Shown in pieces: positions 23,005 through 35,131 of a DNA stretch of 64,000 bases (position 1 is its first letter; every line of letters begins with the position of its first letter). The notes beneath the pieces were generated by a model. That model had not been told where the DNA came from and ran no database searches. It saw only the letters and a list, made by a program, of their open reading frames with translations. The stretch comes from Ehretia macrophylla (lineage: Eukaryota > Streptophyta > Magnoliopsida > Boraginales > Ehretiaceae). The stretch is taken from positions 17,164,146 through 17,228,145 of the forward strand of contig CM075773.1 in NCBI GenBank assembly GCA_037974665.1, given 5' to 3'. The translations under genes were made by a program, and so were the position numbers.

Positions 23005-23574
23005 GTCATGTTGAGGGCACAATTCCTTTATGTGTTAACGGTTCACAGTCGCAGCCTAGAGATATGGCCCATTCAAAAGGCCCAATGGGCTTAACGACAA
23101 CCCATCCGCTTCAACAACGCAGCATCCTCGCTAGACGTGATATCGACGCATTGTAGGGTCCTCTAATGTGCCGCGAGTAAGGTTGTCGTCCTTTTAACAG
23201 CTCACGACGTACGATCCGGGACGGAAAAACAGAGCAAAAGAAGAAAAGTGGCCCGAAACTGATGAAAACGTTCGATTTTGAGCTCCGAAAATGGCACGGC
23301 GAGCTAGCTAGCTGCCCCCATCGTAGAGTTCTCAGAGAGCTTTCCAACGGTATGCTGTGCGCCGCGTAACTCCTTACAGATCAAAAGTTATGGGCACCGG
23401 AGCGACGGAGACCTGGTCACAAGCCCTACGCCCTCGGTTTGCGGGCCCAGCCTCCACGTGAAGAAAAGTTGTGTTGCCCAAGGTGCCGTGGGATTCGATA
23501 ATAGAAATGTGGTGGGTAAAGTATCTTGGCAACCCTAACCGGAGCAAAAAAAAATTGAAAAAGGGGGTGCAAAA

Positions 23575-23694
23575 GGGGGTGCAACACGAGGACTTCCCAG
23601 GGGGTCACCCATCCTAGTACTACTCTCGCCCAAGCACGCTTAACTTCGGAGTTCTGATGGGATCCGGTGCATTAGTGCTGGTATGATCGCACCC
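23575..23694 (-). rRNA. 5S rRNA gene 5S-35 (consensus)
   Basis: Exact consensus and the last copy with the 12-bp 3' duplication. One extra A in the terminator run gives a 690-bp unit. Confidence 0.96.
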
Positions 23695-24251
23695 GTCATG
23701 TTGCGGGCACAATTCCTTTATGTGTTAACGGTTCACAGTCCCAGCCTAGAGATATGGCCCATTCAAAAGGCCCAATGGGCTTAACGACAACCCATCCGCT
23801 TCAACAACGCAGCATCCTCGCTAGACGTGATATCGACGCATTGTAGGGTCCTCTAATGTGCCGCGAGTAAGGTTGTCGTCCTTTTAACAGCTCACGACGT
23901 ACGATCCGGGACGGAAAAACAGAGCAAAAGAAGAAAAGTGGCCCAAAACTGATGAATACGTTTGATTTTACGCACCGAAAATGGCACGGCGTGCTAGCTA
24001 GCTGCCCCCGTCATAGAGCACTCAGAGAGCTTTCCAACGGTATACTATGCTTCGCGTAACTCCTTACAGATCAAAAGTTATGGGCACCGGATCGACGGAG
24101 ACCTGGTCACAAGCCCTACGCCCTCGGTTTGCGGGCCCAGCCTCCACGTGAAGAGAAGTTGTCTTGCCCAAGGTGCCGTGGGATTCGATAATAGAAATGT
24201 GGTGGGTAAAGTATCTTGGCAACCCTAACCGGAGCAAAAAAAATTGAAAAG

Positions 24252-24371
24252 GGGGGTGCAACACGAGGACTTCCCAGGGGGTCACCTATCCTAGTACTAC
24301 TCTCGCCCAAGCACGCTTAACTTCGGAGTTCTGATGGGATCCGGTGCATTAGTGCTGGTATGATCGCACCC
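24252..24371 (-). rRNA. 5S rRNA gene 5S-36
   Basis: One substitution, G85A in box C. Confidence 0.95.
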
Positions 24372-24928
24372 GTCATGTTGAGGGCACAATTCCTTTATGT
24401 GTTAACGGTTCACAGTCCCAGCCTAGATATTTGGCCCATTCAAAAGGCCCAATGGGCTTAACGACAACCCATCCGCTTCAACAACGCAGCATCCTCGCAA
24501 GACGTGATATCGACGCATTGTAGGGTCCTCTAATGTGCCGTGAGTAAGGTTGTCGTCCTTTTAACAGCTCACGACGTACGATCCGGGACGGAAAAACAGA
24601 GCAAAAGAAGAAAAGTGGCCCGAAACTGATGAAAACGTTCGATTTTGAGCACCTAAAAGGGCATAGCGAGCTAGCTAGCTGCCCCCGTCGTAGAGCTCTC
24701 AGAGAGCTTTCCAACGGTATGTTGTGCGCCTCGTAACTCCTTACGGATCAAAAGTTATGGGCACCGGAGCGACGGAGACCTGGTCACAAGCCCTACGCCC
24801 TCTGTTTGCGGGCCGAACCTGCACGTGAAGAGAAGATGTCTTGGCCAAGGTGCCGTGGGATTCGATAATAGAAATGTGGTGGGTAAAGTATCTTGGCAAC
24901 CCTAACCGGAGCAAAAAAAATTGAAAAG

Positions 24929-25048
24929 GGGGGTACAACACGAGGACTTCTCAGGGGGTCACCCATCCTAGTACTACTCTCGCCCAAGCACGCTTAACTT
25001 CGGAGTTCTGATGGGATCCGGTGCATTAGTGCTGGTATGATCGCACCC
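24929..25048 (-). rRNA. 5S rRNA gene 5S-37
   Basis: Substitutions C114U and G98A. The spacer shares gaagatgtct with unit 34, three units before. Confidence 0.94.
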
Positions 25049-25604
25049 GTCATGTTGAGGGCACAATTCCTTTATGTGTTAACGGTTCACAGTCCCAGCC
25101 TAGAGATATGGCCCATTCAAAAGGCCCAATGGGCTTAACGACAACCCATCCGCTTCAACAACGCAGCATCCTCGCAAGACGTGATATCGACGCATTGTAG
25201 GGTCCTCTAATGTGCCGCGAGTAAGGTTGTCGTCCTTTTAATAGCTCACGACGTACGATCCGGGACGGAAAAACAGAGCAAAAGAAGAAAAGTGGCCCGA
25301 AACTGATGAAAACGTTCGATTTTGAGCTCCGAAAAGTGCAAAGCGAGCTAGCTAGCTGCCCCCGTCGTAGAGCTCTCAAAGTGCTTTACAACGGTATGCT
25401 GTGCGCCTCGTAACTCCTTATAGATCAAAAGTTATGGGCACCGGAGCGACGGAGACCTGGTCAAAAGCCCAACGCCCTCGGTTTGCGGGCCCAGCCTCCA
25501 TGTGAAGAGAAGTTGTCTTGCCCAAGGTGGCGTGGGATTCGATAATAGAAATGGGGTGGGTAAAGTATCTTGGCAACGCTAACCGGAGCAAAAAAATTGA
25601 AAAA

Positions 25605-25724
25605 GGGGGTGCAACACGAGGATTTCCAAGGGGGTCACCCATCCTAGTACTACTCTCGCCCAAGCACGCTTAACTTCGTAGTTCTGATGGGATCCGGTGC
25701 ATTAGTGCTGGTATGATCGCACCC
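25605..25724 (-). rRNA. 5S rRNA gene 5S-38
   Basis: Substitutions G102A, G97U and C46A. The spacer has the caacgctaacc variant otherwise found mostly before 18.2 kb. Confidence 0.93.
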
Positions 25725-26281
25725 GTCATGTTGAGGGCACAATTCCTTTATGTGTTAACGGTTCACAGTCCCAGCCTAGAGATATGGCCCATTCAAAAGG
25801 CCCAATGGGCTTAACGACAACCCATCCGCTTCAACAACGCAGCATCCTCGCAAGACGTGATATCGACGCATTGTAGGGTCCTCTAATGTGCCGCGAGTAA
25901 GGTTGTCGTCCTTTTAACAGCTCACGAAGTACGATCCGGGACGAAAAAACAGAGCAAAAGAAGAAAAGTGGCCCGAAACTGATGAAAATGTTCGATTTTG
26001 AGCTCCGAAAAGGGCAAAGCGAGCTAGCTAGCCGCCCCCGTCGTAGAGCTCTCAGAGAGCTTTCTAACGGTATGCTGTGGGCCTCGTAACTCCTTACGGA
26101 TCAAAAGTTATGGGCACCGTAGCGACGGAGACCTGGTCACAAGCCCTACGCCCTCGGTTTGCGGGCCCAGCCTCCACGTGAAGAGAAGTTGTCTTGCCCA
26201 AGGTGCCGTGGGATTCGATAATAGAAATGTGGTGGGTAAAGTATCTTGGCAACCCTAACCGGAGCAAAAAAAATTGAAAAG

Positions 26282-26401
26282 GGGGGTGCAACAAGAGGAC
26301 TTCCCAGGGGGTCACCCATCCTAGTACTACTCTCGCCCAAGCACGCTTAACTTCGGAGTTCTGATGGGATCCGGTGCATTAGTGCTGGTATGATCGCACC
26401 C
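26282..26401 (-). rRNA. 5S rRNA gene 5S-39
   Basis: One substitution, G108U. Confidence 0.95.
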
Positions 26402-26951
26402 GTCATGTTGAGGACACAATTCCTTTATGTGTTAACGGTTCACAGTCCCAACCTAGAGATATGGCCCATTCAAAAGGCCCAATGGGCTTAACGACAACCC
26501 ATCCGCTTCAACAACGCAGCATCCTCGCAAGACGTGATATCGACGCATTGTAGGGTCCTCTAATGTGCAGCGAGTAAGGTTGTCGTCCTTTTAACAGCTC
26601 ACGACGTACGATCCGGGACGGAAAAACAGAGCAAAAGAAGAAAAGTAGCCCGAAACTGATGAAAACGTTCGATTTTGAGCTCTGAAAAGGGCACGGCGAG
26701 CTAGATACCTGCCCCCGTCGTAGAGCTCTCGGAGAGCTTTCGAACGGTATGCTGTGCGCTGCGTAACTCCTTACGGATCAAAAGTTATTGGCACCGGAGC
26801 GACGGAGACCTGGTCACAAGCCCTACGCCCTCGGTTTGCGGGCCCAGCCTCCACGTGAAGAGAAGTTGTCTTGCCCAAGGTGCCGTGGGATTCGATAATA
26901 GAAATGTGGGGGGTAAAGTATCTTGGCAACACTAACCGGAGCAAAAAAAAT

Positions 26952-27044
26952 GGGTCACCCATCCTAGTACTACTCTCGCCCAAGCACGCTTAACTTCGGA
27001 GTTCTGATGGGGTCCTGTGCATTAGTGCTGGTATGATCGCACCC
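26952..27044 (-). pseudogene. Truncated 5S rRNA gene 5S-40
   Basis: Only nt 1-93 remain. A 34-bp deletion removes nt 94-120, the T4 run and part of the next bases, so nt 93 is followed by one A and then the T8 run. Box C (nt 80-97) is cut, and the RNA could not form helix I, so a functional product is not expected. Also U33C and C29A. The same deletion is in 5S-48. Confidence 0.93.
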
Positions 27045-27601
27045 GTCATGTTGAGGGCACAATTCCTTTATGTGTTAACGGTTCACAGTCCCAACCAAGA
27101 GATATGGCCCATTCAAAAGGCCCAATGGGCTTAACGACAACCCATCCGCTTCAACAACGCAGCATCCTCGCAAGACGTGATATCGACGCATTGTAGGGTC
27201 CTCTAATGTGCCACGAGTAAGGTTGTCGTCCTTTTAACAGCTCACGACGTACGATCCGGGACGGAAAAACAGAGCAAAAGAAGAAAAGTGACCCGAAACT
27301 GATGAAAATGTTCGATTTTGAGCTCCAAAAAGGGCACAGCGAGCTCGCTCGCTGCAACCGCCTTAGAGCTCTCGGAGAGCTTTCCAACGGTATGCTGTGC
27401 GCCTCGTAACTCCTTACGGATCAAAAGTTATTGGCACCGTAGCGACGGAGACCTGGTCACAAGCCCTACGCCCTCGGTTTGCGGGCCCAGCCTCCACGTG
27501 AAGAGAAGTTGTCTTGCCCAAGGTGCTGTGGGATTCGATAATAGAAATGTGGTGGGTAAAGTATCTTGGCAACCCTAACCGGAGGAAAAAAAATTGAAAA
27601 G

Positions 27602-27721
27602 GGGGGTGCAACACGAGGACTTCCCAAGGGGTCACCCATCCTAGTACTACTCTCGCCCAAGCACGCTTAACTTCGGAGTTCTGATTGGATCAGGTGCATT
27701 AGTGCTGGTATGATCGCACCC
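27602..27721 (-). rRNA. 5S rRNA gene 5S-41
   Basis: Substitutions C95U (box C), C36A and G30U. Spacer change ggaggaaaaa is shared with unit 46. Confidence 0.93.
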
Positions 27722-28277
27722 GTCATGTTGAGGACACAATTCCTTTATGTGTTAACGGTTCACAGTCCCAGCCTAGAGATATGGCCCATTCAAAAGGCCC
27801 AATGGGCTTAACGGCAACCCATCCGCTTCAACAACGCAGCATCCTCGCAAGACGTGATATCGACGCATTGTAGGGTCCTCTAATGTGCCGCGAGTAAGGT
27901 TGTCGTCCTTTTAACAACTCACGACGTACGATCCGGGACGAAAAACAGAGTAAAAGAAGAAACGTGGCTCGAACCTGATGAACACGTTTGATTTTGAGCT
28001 CCGAAAAGGGCACGTCGAGCTAGCTACCTGCCCCCGTCGTAGAGCTCTTGGAGAGCTTTCCAACGGTATGCTGTGCGCCGCGTAACTCCTTACGGATCAA
28101 AAGTTATGGGCACCGGAGCGACAAATACCTGGTCACAAGTACTACGCCCTCGGTTTGTGGGCCCAGCCTCTACATGAAGCGAAGTTTTCTTGCCCAAGGT
28201 GCCGTGGGATTCGATAAAAGAAATGTGATGGGTAAAGTATCTTGGCAACCCTAACCGGAGCAAAAAAAATTGAAAAG

Positions 28278-28397
28278 GGGCCTGCAACACGAAGACTTCC
28301 CAGGGGGTCACCCATCCTAGTACTACTGTCGTCCAAGCACGCTTAACTTCGGAGTTCCGATGGGATCCGGTGCATTAGTGCTGGTATGATCGCACCC
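28278..28397 (-). rRNA. 5S rRNA gene 5S-42 (divergent)
   Basis: Six substitutions: C117G, C116G, C105U, G70C, G66A and A40G. The first two disturb helix I. Confidence 0.87.
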
Positions 28398-28954
28398 GTC
28401 ATGTTGAGGGCACAATTCCTTTATGTGTTAACGGTTCACAGTCCCAGCCTAGAGATATGGCCCATTCAAAAGGCCCAATGGGCTTAATGACAACCCATCC
28501 GCTTCAACAACTCAGCATCCTCGCAATACGTGATATCGACGCATTGTAGGGTCCTCTAATGTGCCGCGAGTAAGGTTGTCGTCCTTTTAACAGCTCACGA
28601 CGTACGATCCGGGACGGAAAAACAGAGCAAAAGAAGAAAAGTGGCCCGAAACTGATGAAAACGTTCGATTTTGAGCTCCGAAAAGGGCACGGCGAACTAG
28701 CTACCTGCCCCCGTCGTAGAGCTCTCGGAGAGCTTTCCAACGGTATGCTGTGCGCCGCGTAACTCCTTACGGATCAAAAGTTATGGGCACCGGAGCGACG
28801 GAGACCTGGTCATAAGCCCTACGCCCTCGGTTTGCGGGCCCAGCCTCCACGTGAAGAGAAGTTGTCTTGCCCAAGGTGCCGTGGGATTCGATAATAGAAA
28901 TATGGTGGGTAAAGTATATTGGCAACCCTAACCGGAGCCAAAAAAATTGAAAAG

Positions 28955-29074
28955 GGGGGTGCAACACGAGGACTTCCCAGGGGGTCACCCATCCTAGTAC
29001 TACTCTCGCCCAAGCACGCTTAACTTCGGAGTTCTGATGGGATCCGGTGCATTAGTGCTGGTATGATCGCACCC
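28955..29074 (-). rRNA. 5S rRNA gene 5S-43 (consensus)
   Basis: Exact consensus. The A-run before it is shortened by a C (gagccaaaaaaatt), shared with units 50 and 51. Confidence 0.97.
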
Positions 29075-29631
29075 GTCATGTTGAGGGCACAATTCCTTTA
29101 TGTGTTAACGGTTCACAGTCCCAACCTAGAGATATGACCCATTCAAAAGGCCCAATGGGCTTAACGACAACCCATCCGCTTCAATATCGCAGCATCCTCG
29201 CAAGACGTGATATCGACGCATTGTAGGGTCCTCTAATGTGCCGCGAGTAAGGTTGTCGTCCTTTTAACAGCTCACGACGTACGATCCGGGATGGAAAAAC
29301 AGAGCAAAAGAAGAAAAGTGGCCCGAAACTGATGAAAACGTTCGATTTTGAGCTCCGAAAAGGGCACAGCGAGCTAGCTAGCTGCCCCCGTCGTAGTGCT
29401 GTCAGGGAGCTTTCCAACGGTATGCTGTGCGCCTCGTAACTCCTTACAGATCAAAAGTTATGGGTACCGGAGCGACGGAGACCTGGTCACAAGCCCTACG
29501 CCCTCGGTTTGCGGGCCCAGCCTCCACGTGAAGAGAAGTTGTCATGCCCAAGTTTCTGTGGGATTCGATAAAAGAAATCTGGCGGGTAAAGAAACATGGC
29601 AACCCTAACCGGAGCAAAAAAATTTGAAAAG

Positions 29632-29751
29632 GGGTGTGCAACACGCGGACTTCCCAAGGGGTCACCCATCCTAGTACTACTCTCGCCCAAGCAAGCTTAA
29701 CTTCGGAGTTCCGATGGGATCCGGTGCATTAGTGCTGGTATGATCGCACCC
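29632..29751 (-). rRNA. 5S rRNA gene 5S-44
   Basis: Five substitutions: C117A, U106G, C95U, G58U and A40G; -1 is T. C117A and U106G with the aaatttg terminator variant recur in 5S-92, 48 units away. Confidence 0.88.
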
Positions 29752-30308
29752 ATCATCTTGAGGGCACAATTACTTTATGTGTTAACGGTTCACAGTCCAA
29801 GCCTAGAGATATGGCCCATTCAAAAGGCCCAATGGGCTTAACGACAACCCATCCGATTCAACAACACAGCATCCTCGCAAGACGTGATATCGACGCATTG
29901 TAGGGTCCTCTAATGTGCCGCGAGTAAGGTTGTCGTCCTTCTAACAGCTCACGACGTACGATCCGGGACGGTAAAACAGAGACAAAGAAGAAAAGTGGCT
30001 TGAAACAGATGAAAACGTTCGATGTTGAGCTCCGAAAAGGGCACGGCAAGCTAGCTACCTACGTCCGTCGTAGAGCTCTCGAAAAGCGTTTCAACGGTAT
30101 GCTATGCGCTGCGTAATTCCTTAAGGATCAAAAGTTATGGGCACCGGAGCGACGGAGACCTGGTCACAAGCCCTACGCCCACGGTTTGTGGGCCCAGCCT
30201 CCACGTAAAGCGAAGTTGTGTTGCCCAAGGTGCTGTGGGATTCGATAATAGAAATGTGGTGGATAAAGTATCTTGGCAACCCTAACCGGAGCAAAAAAAA
30301 TTGAAAAG

Positions 30309-30428
30309 AGGGGTGCAACACGAGGACTTCCCAGGGGGTCACCCATCCTAGTACTACTCTCGCCTAAGCACGCTTAACTTCAGTGTTCTCATGGGATCCG
30401 GAGCATTAGTGCTGGTATGATCGCACCC
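30309..30428 (-). rRNA. 5S rRNA gene 5S-45
   Basis: Five substitutions: G64A (box A), C47U, U45A, C39G and A27U; U at nt 120. Confidence 0.88.
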
Positions 30429-30985
30429 GTCATGTTGAGGGCACAATTCCTTTATGTGTTAACGGTTCACAGTCCAAGCCTAGAGATATGGCCCATTCAA
30501 AAGGCCCAATGGGCTTAACGACAACCCATCCGATTCAACAACACAGCATCCTCGCAAGACGAGATATTGACGCATTGTAGGGTCCTCTAATGTGCCGCGA
30601 GTAAGGTTGTCGTCCTTTTAACAGCTCACGACGTACGATCCGGGACGGAAAAACAGAGCAAAAGAAGAAAAGTGGCCCGAAACTGATGAAAACGTTCGAT
30701 TTTGAGCTCCGAAAAGGGCACAGCCTGCTGGCTCGCGGCCCCCATCGTAGAGCTCTCAGAGAGCTTTCCAACGGTATGCTGTGCGCCTCGTAACTCCTTA
30801 CGGATCAAAAGTTATGGGCACCATAGCGACGGAGACCTGGTCACAATCCCTACGCCCTCGGTTTGCGGGCCCAGCCTCCACGTGAAGAGAAGTTTTCTTG
30901 CCCAAGGTGCTGTGGGATTCGATAATAGAAATGTGGGGGGTAAAGTATCTTGGCAACCCTAACCGGAGGAAAAAAAATTGAAAAG

Positions 30986-31105
30986 GGTGGTGCAACACGA
31001 GGACTTCCCAGGGGGTCACCCATCCTAGTACTACTCCCGCCCAAGCACGCTTAACTTCGGAGTTCTGATGGGATCCGGTGCATTAGTGCAGGTATGATCG
31101 CACCG
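30986..31105 (-). rRNA. 5S rRNA gene 5S-46
   Basis: Substitutions C118A, A69G, A16U and G1C. The two end changes weaken helix I. Confidence 0.9.
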
Positions 31106-31661
31106 GTCATGTTGAGGGCACAATTCCTTTATGTGTTAACGGTTCACAGTCCCAGCCTAGAGATATGGCCCGTTCAAAAGGCCCACTGGGCTTCACGACA
31201 ACCCATGCGCTTCAACAACGCAGCATCCTCGCAAGACGTGATATCGACGCATTGTAGGGTCCTCTAATGTGCCGCGAGTAAGGTTGTCGTCCTTTTAACA
31301 GCTCACGACGTACGATCCGGGACGGAAAAACAGAGCAAAAGAAGAAAAGTGGCCCAAAACTGATGAAAACGTTCAATTTTGAGCTCCGAAAAGGGCACCG
31401 CAAGCTTGCTCGCTGCCCCCGTCGTAGAGCTCTCAGAGAGCTTTCCAACGGTATGCTGTGCTCCTCGTAACTCCTTACGGATCAAAAGTTATGGGCACCG
31501 TAGCGACGGAGACCTGGTCAGAAGCCCTACGCCCTCGGTTTGCGGGCCCAGCCTCCACGTGAAGAGAAGTTGTCTTGCCCAAGGTGCCGTGGGATTCGAT
31601 AATAGAAATGTGGTGGGTAAAGTATCTTGGCAACCCTAACCGGAGCAAAAAAAATTGAAAA

Positions 31662-31781
31662 GGGGGTGCACCCCGCGGACTTCCCAGGGGGTTACCCATC
31701 CTAGTACTACTCTCGCCCAAGCACGCTTAACTTAGGAGTTCTGATGGGATCCGTTGCATTAGTGCTGGTATGATCGCACCC
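31662..31781 (-). rRNA. 5S rRNA gene 5S-47 (divergent)
   Basis: Six substitutions: U111G, U109G, U106G, G89A (box C), G48U and C28A. Confidence 0.87.
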
Positions 31782-32331
31782 GTCATGTTGAGGGCACAAT
31801 TCCTTTATGTGTTAACGGTTCACAGTCCCAGCCTAGAGATATGGCCCATTCAAAAGGCCCAATGGGCTTAACGACAACCCATCCGCTTCAACAACGCAGC
31901 ATCCTCGCAATACGTGATATCGACGCATTGTAGGGTCCTCTAATGTGCAGCGAGTAAGGTTGTCGTCCTTTTAACAGATCACGACGTACGATCCGGGACT
32001 GAAAAACAGAGCAAAAGAAGAAAATTGGCCCGAAACTGATGAAAACGTTCGATTTTGAGCTCTGAAAAGGGCACGGCGAGCTATATACCTGCCCCCGTCG
32101 TAGAGCTCTCGGAGAGCTTTCGAACGGTATGCTGTGCACTGCGTAACTCCTTACGGATCAAAAGTTATGGGCACCGGAGCGACGGAGACCAGGTCACAAG
32201 CCCTACGTCCTTGGTTTGCGGGCCCAGCCTCCACGTGAAGAGAAGTTGTCTTGCCCAAGGTGCCGTGGGATTCGATAATAGAAATGTGGGGGGTAAAGTA
32301 TCTTGGCAACACTAACCGGAGCAAAAAAAAT

Positions 32332-32424
32332 GGGTCACCCATCCTAGTACTACTCTCGCCCAAGCACGCTTAACTTCGGAGTTCTGATGGGATCCGGTGC
32401 ATTAGTGCTGGTATGATCGCACCC
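32332..32424 (-). pseudogene. Truncated 5S rRNA gene 5S-48
   Basis: Carries the same 34-bp deletion as 5S-40, leaving nt 1-93 joined to the T8 run. The remaining 93 nt are consensus, so the deletion is the only defect. The copy cannot give a normal 5S RNA. Inherited with its neighbours by block duplication. Confidence 0.93.
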
Positions 32425-32981
32425 GTCATGTTGAGGGCACAATTCCTTTATGTGTTAACGGTTCACAGTCCCAACCAAGAGATATGGCCCATTCAAAAGG
32501 CCCAATGGGCTTAACGACAACCCATCCGCTTCAACAACGCAGCATCCTCGCAAGACGTGATATCGACGCATTGTAGGGTCCTCTAATGTGCCACGAGTAA
32601 GGTTGTTGTCCTTTTAACAGCTCACGACGTACGATCCGGGACTGAAAAACAGAGCAAAAGAAGAAAAGTGGCCCGAAACTGATGAAAACGTTCGATTTTG
32701 AGCTCCGAAAAGGGCACGGCGAGCTAGCTACCTGCCCCCGTCGTAGAGCTCTCAGAGAGCTTTCCAATGGTATGATGTGCGCCTCCTAACTCCTTACGGA
32801 TAAAAAGTTATGGGCACCGTAGCGACGGAGACCTGGTCACAATCCCTACGCCCTCGGTTTGCGGGCCCAGCCTCCACCTGAAGAGAAGTTGTCTTGCCCA
32901 AGGTGCCGTGGGATTCGATAATAGAAATGTGGTGGGTAAAGTATCGTGGCAACCCTAACCGGAGCAAAAGAAATTGAAAAG

Positions 32982-33101
32982 GGGGGTACAACACGAGGAC
33001 TTCCCAGGGGGTCATCCATCCTAGTACTACTCTCGCCCAAGCACGCTTAATTTCGTAGTCCTGATGTGATCCGGTGCATTAGTGCTGGTATGATCCCACC
33101 C
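32982..33101 (-). rRNA. 5S rRNA gene 5S-49 (divergent)
   Basis: Seven substitutions: C114U, G87A (box C), G51A (box A), C46A, A42G, C35A and C6G. The terminator A-run is broken (aaaagaaatt). Confidence 0.85.
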
Positions 33102-33657
33102 GTCATGTTGAGGGCACAATTCCTTTATGTGTTAACGGTTCACAGTCCCAGCCTAGAGATATGGCCCATTCAAAAGGCCCAATGGGCTTCACGACAACCC
33201 ATCCGCTTCAACGACGCTGCATCCTCGCAAGACGTGACATCGACACATTGTAGGGTCGTCTAATGTGCCGCGAGTAAGGTTGTCGTCCTTTTAACAGCTC
33301 ACGACGTACGATCCGGGACGGAAAAATAGAGCAAAAGAAGAAAAGTAGCCCGAAACTGATGAAAATGTTCGATTTTCAGCTCCGAAAAGGGCACGGCGAG
33401 CTAGCTACCTGACCCCATCATAGAGCTCTCGGAGAGCTTTCCAACGGTATGCTGTGCGCCGCGTAAGTCCTTAAGGATCAAAAGTTATGGGCACCGGAGG
33501 GACGGAGACCTGGTCAAAGCCCTACGCCCTCAGTTTGCAGGCCCAGCCTCCATGTGAAGTGAAGTTGTCTTGCCCATGGTGCCGTGGGATTCGATAATCG
33601 AAATATGGTGGATAAAGTATATTGGCAACCCTAACCGGAGCCAAAAAAATTGAAAAT

Positions 33658-33777
33658 GGGGGTGCAACACGAGGACTTCCCAGGGGGTCACCCATCCTAG
33701 TACTACTCTCGCCCAAGCACGCTTAACTTCGGAGTTCCGATGGGATCCAGTGCATTAGTGCGAGTATGATCGCACCC
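33658..33777 (-). rRNA. 5S rRNA gene 5S-50
   Basis: Four substitutions: A40G, C29U, A16C and C15U. Box A and box C are intact. Confidence 0.9.
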
Positions 33778-34334
33778 GTCATGTTGAGGGCACAATTCCT
33801 TTATGTGTTAACGGTTCACAGTCCCAGCCTAGAGATATGGCCCATTCAAAAGGCCCAATGGGCTTAACGACAACCCATCCTCTTCAACAACGCAGCATCC
33901 TCGCAAGACGTGATATTGACGCAATGTATGGTCCTCTAATGTGCCGCGAGTAAGGTTGTAGTCCTTTTAACAGCTCACGACGTACGATCAGGGACAGAAA
34001 AATAGAGCAAAAGAAGAAAAGTAGCCCAAAAATGATGAAAACGTTCGATTTTGAGCTCCGAAAAGGGCACGGCGAGCTAGATACCTGCCCCCGTCGTAGA
34101 GCTCTCAGAGAGCTTTCCAACGGTATGCTGTGCACCGCGTAACTCCTTACGGATCAAAAGTTATGGGCACCGGAGCGACGGAGACCTGGTCACAAGCCTT
34201 ACGCCTTCGGTTTGCGGGCCCAGCCTCCACGTGAAGAGAAGTTGTCTTGCCCAAGGTGCCGTGGGATTCGATAATAGAAATGTGGTGGGTAAGGTATATT
34301 GGCAACCCTAACCGGAGCCAAAAAAATTGAAAAT

Positions 34335-34454
34335 GGGGGTGCAACACGAGGACTTCCCAGGGGGTCACCCATCCTAGTACTACTCTCGCCCAAGCACGCT
34401 TAACTTCGGAGTTCTGATGGGATCCGGTGAATTAGTGCTGGTATGATTGCACCC
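34335..34454 (-). rRNA. 5S rRNA gene 5S-51
   Basis: Substitutions G25U and G7A. Partner of 5S-43 in block A. Confidence 0.93.
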
Positions 34455-35011
34455 GTCATGTTGAGGGCACAATTCCTTTATGTGTTAACGGTTCACAGTC
34501 CCAGCCTAGAGATATGGCCCATTCCAAAGGCCCAATGGGCTTAACGACAACCCATCCGCTTCAACAACGCAGCATCCTCGCAAGACGTGATATCGACGCA
34601 TTGTAGGGTCCTCTAATGTGCCGCGAGTAAGGTTGTCGTCCTTTTAACAGCTCACGACGTACGATCCGGGACGGAAAAACAGAGCAAAAGAAGAAAAATG
34701 GCCCGAAACTGATGAAAACGTTCGATTTTGAGCTCTGAAAAGGGCACAGCGAGCTAGCTAGTTGCCCCCGTCGTAGTGCTGTCAGAGAAATTTCCAACGG
34801 TATGCTGTGCGCCTCGTAACTCCTTACAGATCAAAAGTTATGGGTACCGGAGCGACGGAGACCTGGTCACAAGCCCTACGCCCTCGGTTTGCGGGCCCAG
34901 CCTCCACGTAAAGAGAAGTTGTCTTGCCCAAGTTTCCGTGGGATTCGATAATAGAAATGTGGTGGGTAAAGTATCTTGGCAACCCTAACCGGAGCAAAAA
35001 AAATTGAAAAG

Positions 35012-35131
35012 GGGGGTGCAACACGAGGACTTCCCAGGGGGTCACCCATCCTAGTACTACTCTCGCCCAAGCACGCTTAACTTCGGAGTTCCGATGGGAT
35101 CCGGTGCATTAGTGCTGGTATGATCGCACCC
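35012..35131 (-). rRNA. 5S rRNA gene 5S-52
   Basis: One substitution, A40G, shared with its block A partner 5S-44. Confidence 0.95.

Larger units (their letters stand above)
26402..29751 (-). repeat. Higher-order block A, copy 1 (units 40-44)
   Basis: This five-unit block is matched by 31782-35131 at a constant offset of 5,380 bp. Shared, otherwise rare markers are: gtgcagcgag (26566 and 31946); the 34-bp deletion in the gene (26951 and 32331); cccaaccaag (27091 and 32471); accggagcca before the A-run (28931 and 34311); and the gtgctgtcag and aagttt changes in the spacers of 5S-44 and 5S-52. The two copies have since gained their own substitutions, so the duplication is not recent. Confidence 0.85.
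31782..35131 (-). repeat. Higher-order block A, copy 2 (units 48-52)
   Basis: Partner of units 40-44, eight units further on. The match is unit for unit (40 with 48, 43 with 51, 44 with 52). Unit 50 also carries the accggagcca marker, so it may be a later local copy of unit 51 type. Unit 49 is poorly matched to unit 41, which suggests gene conversion inside the block. Confidence 0.8.
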
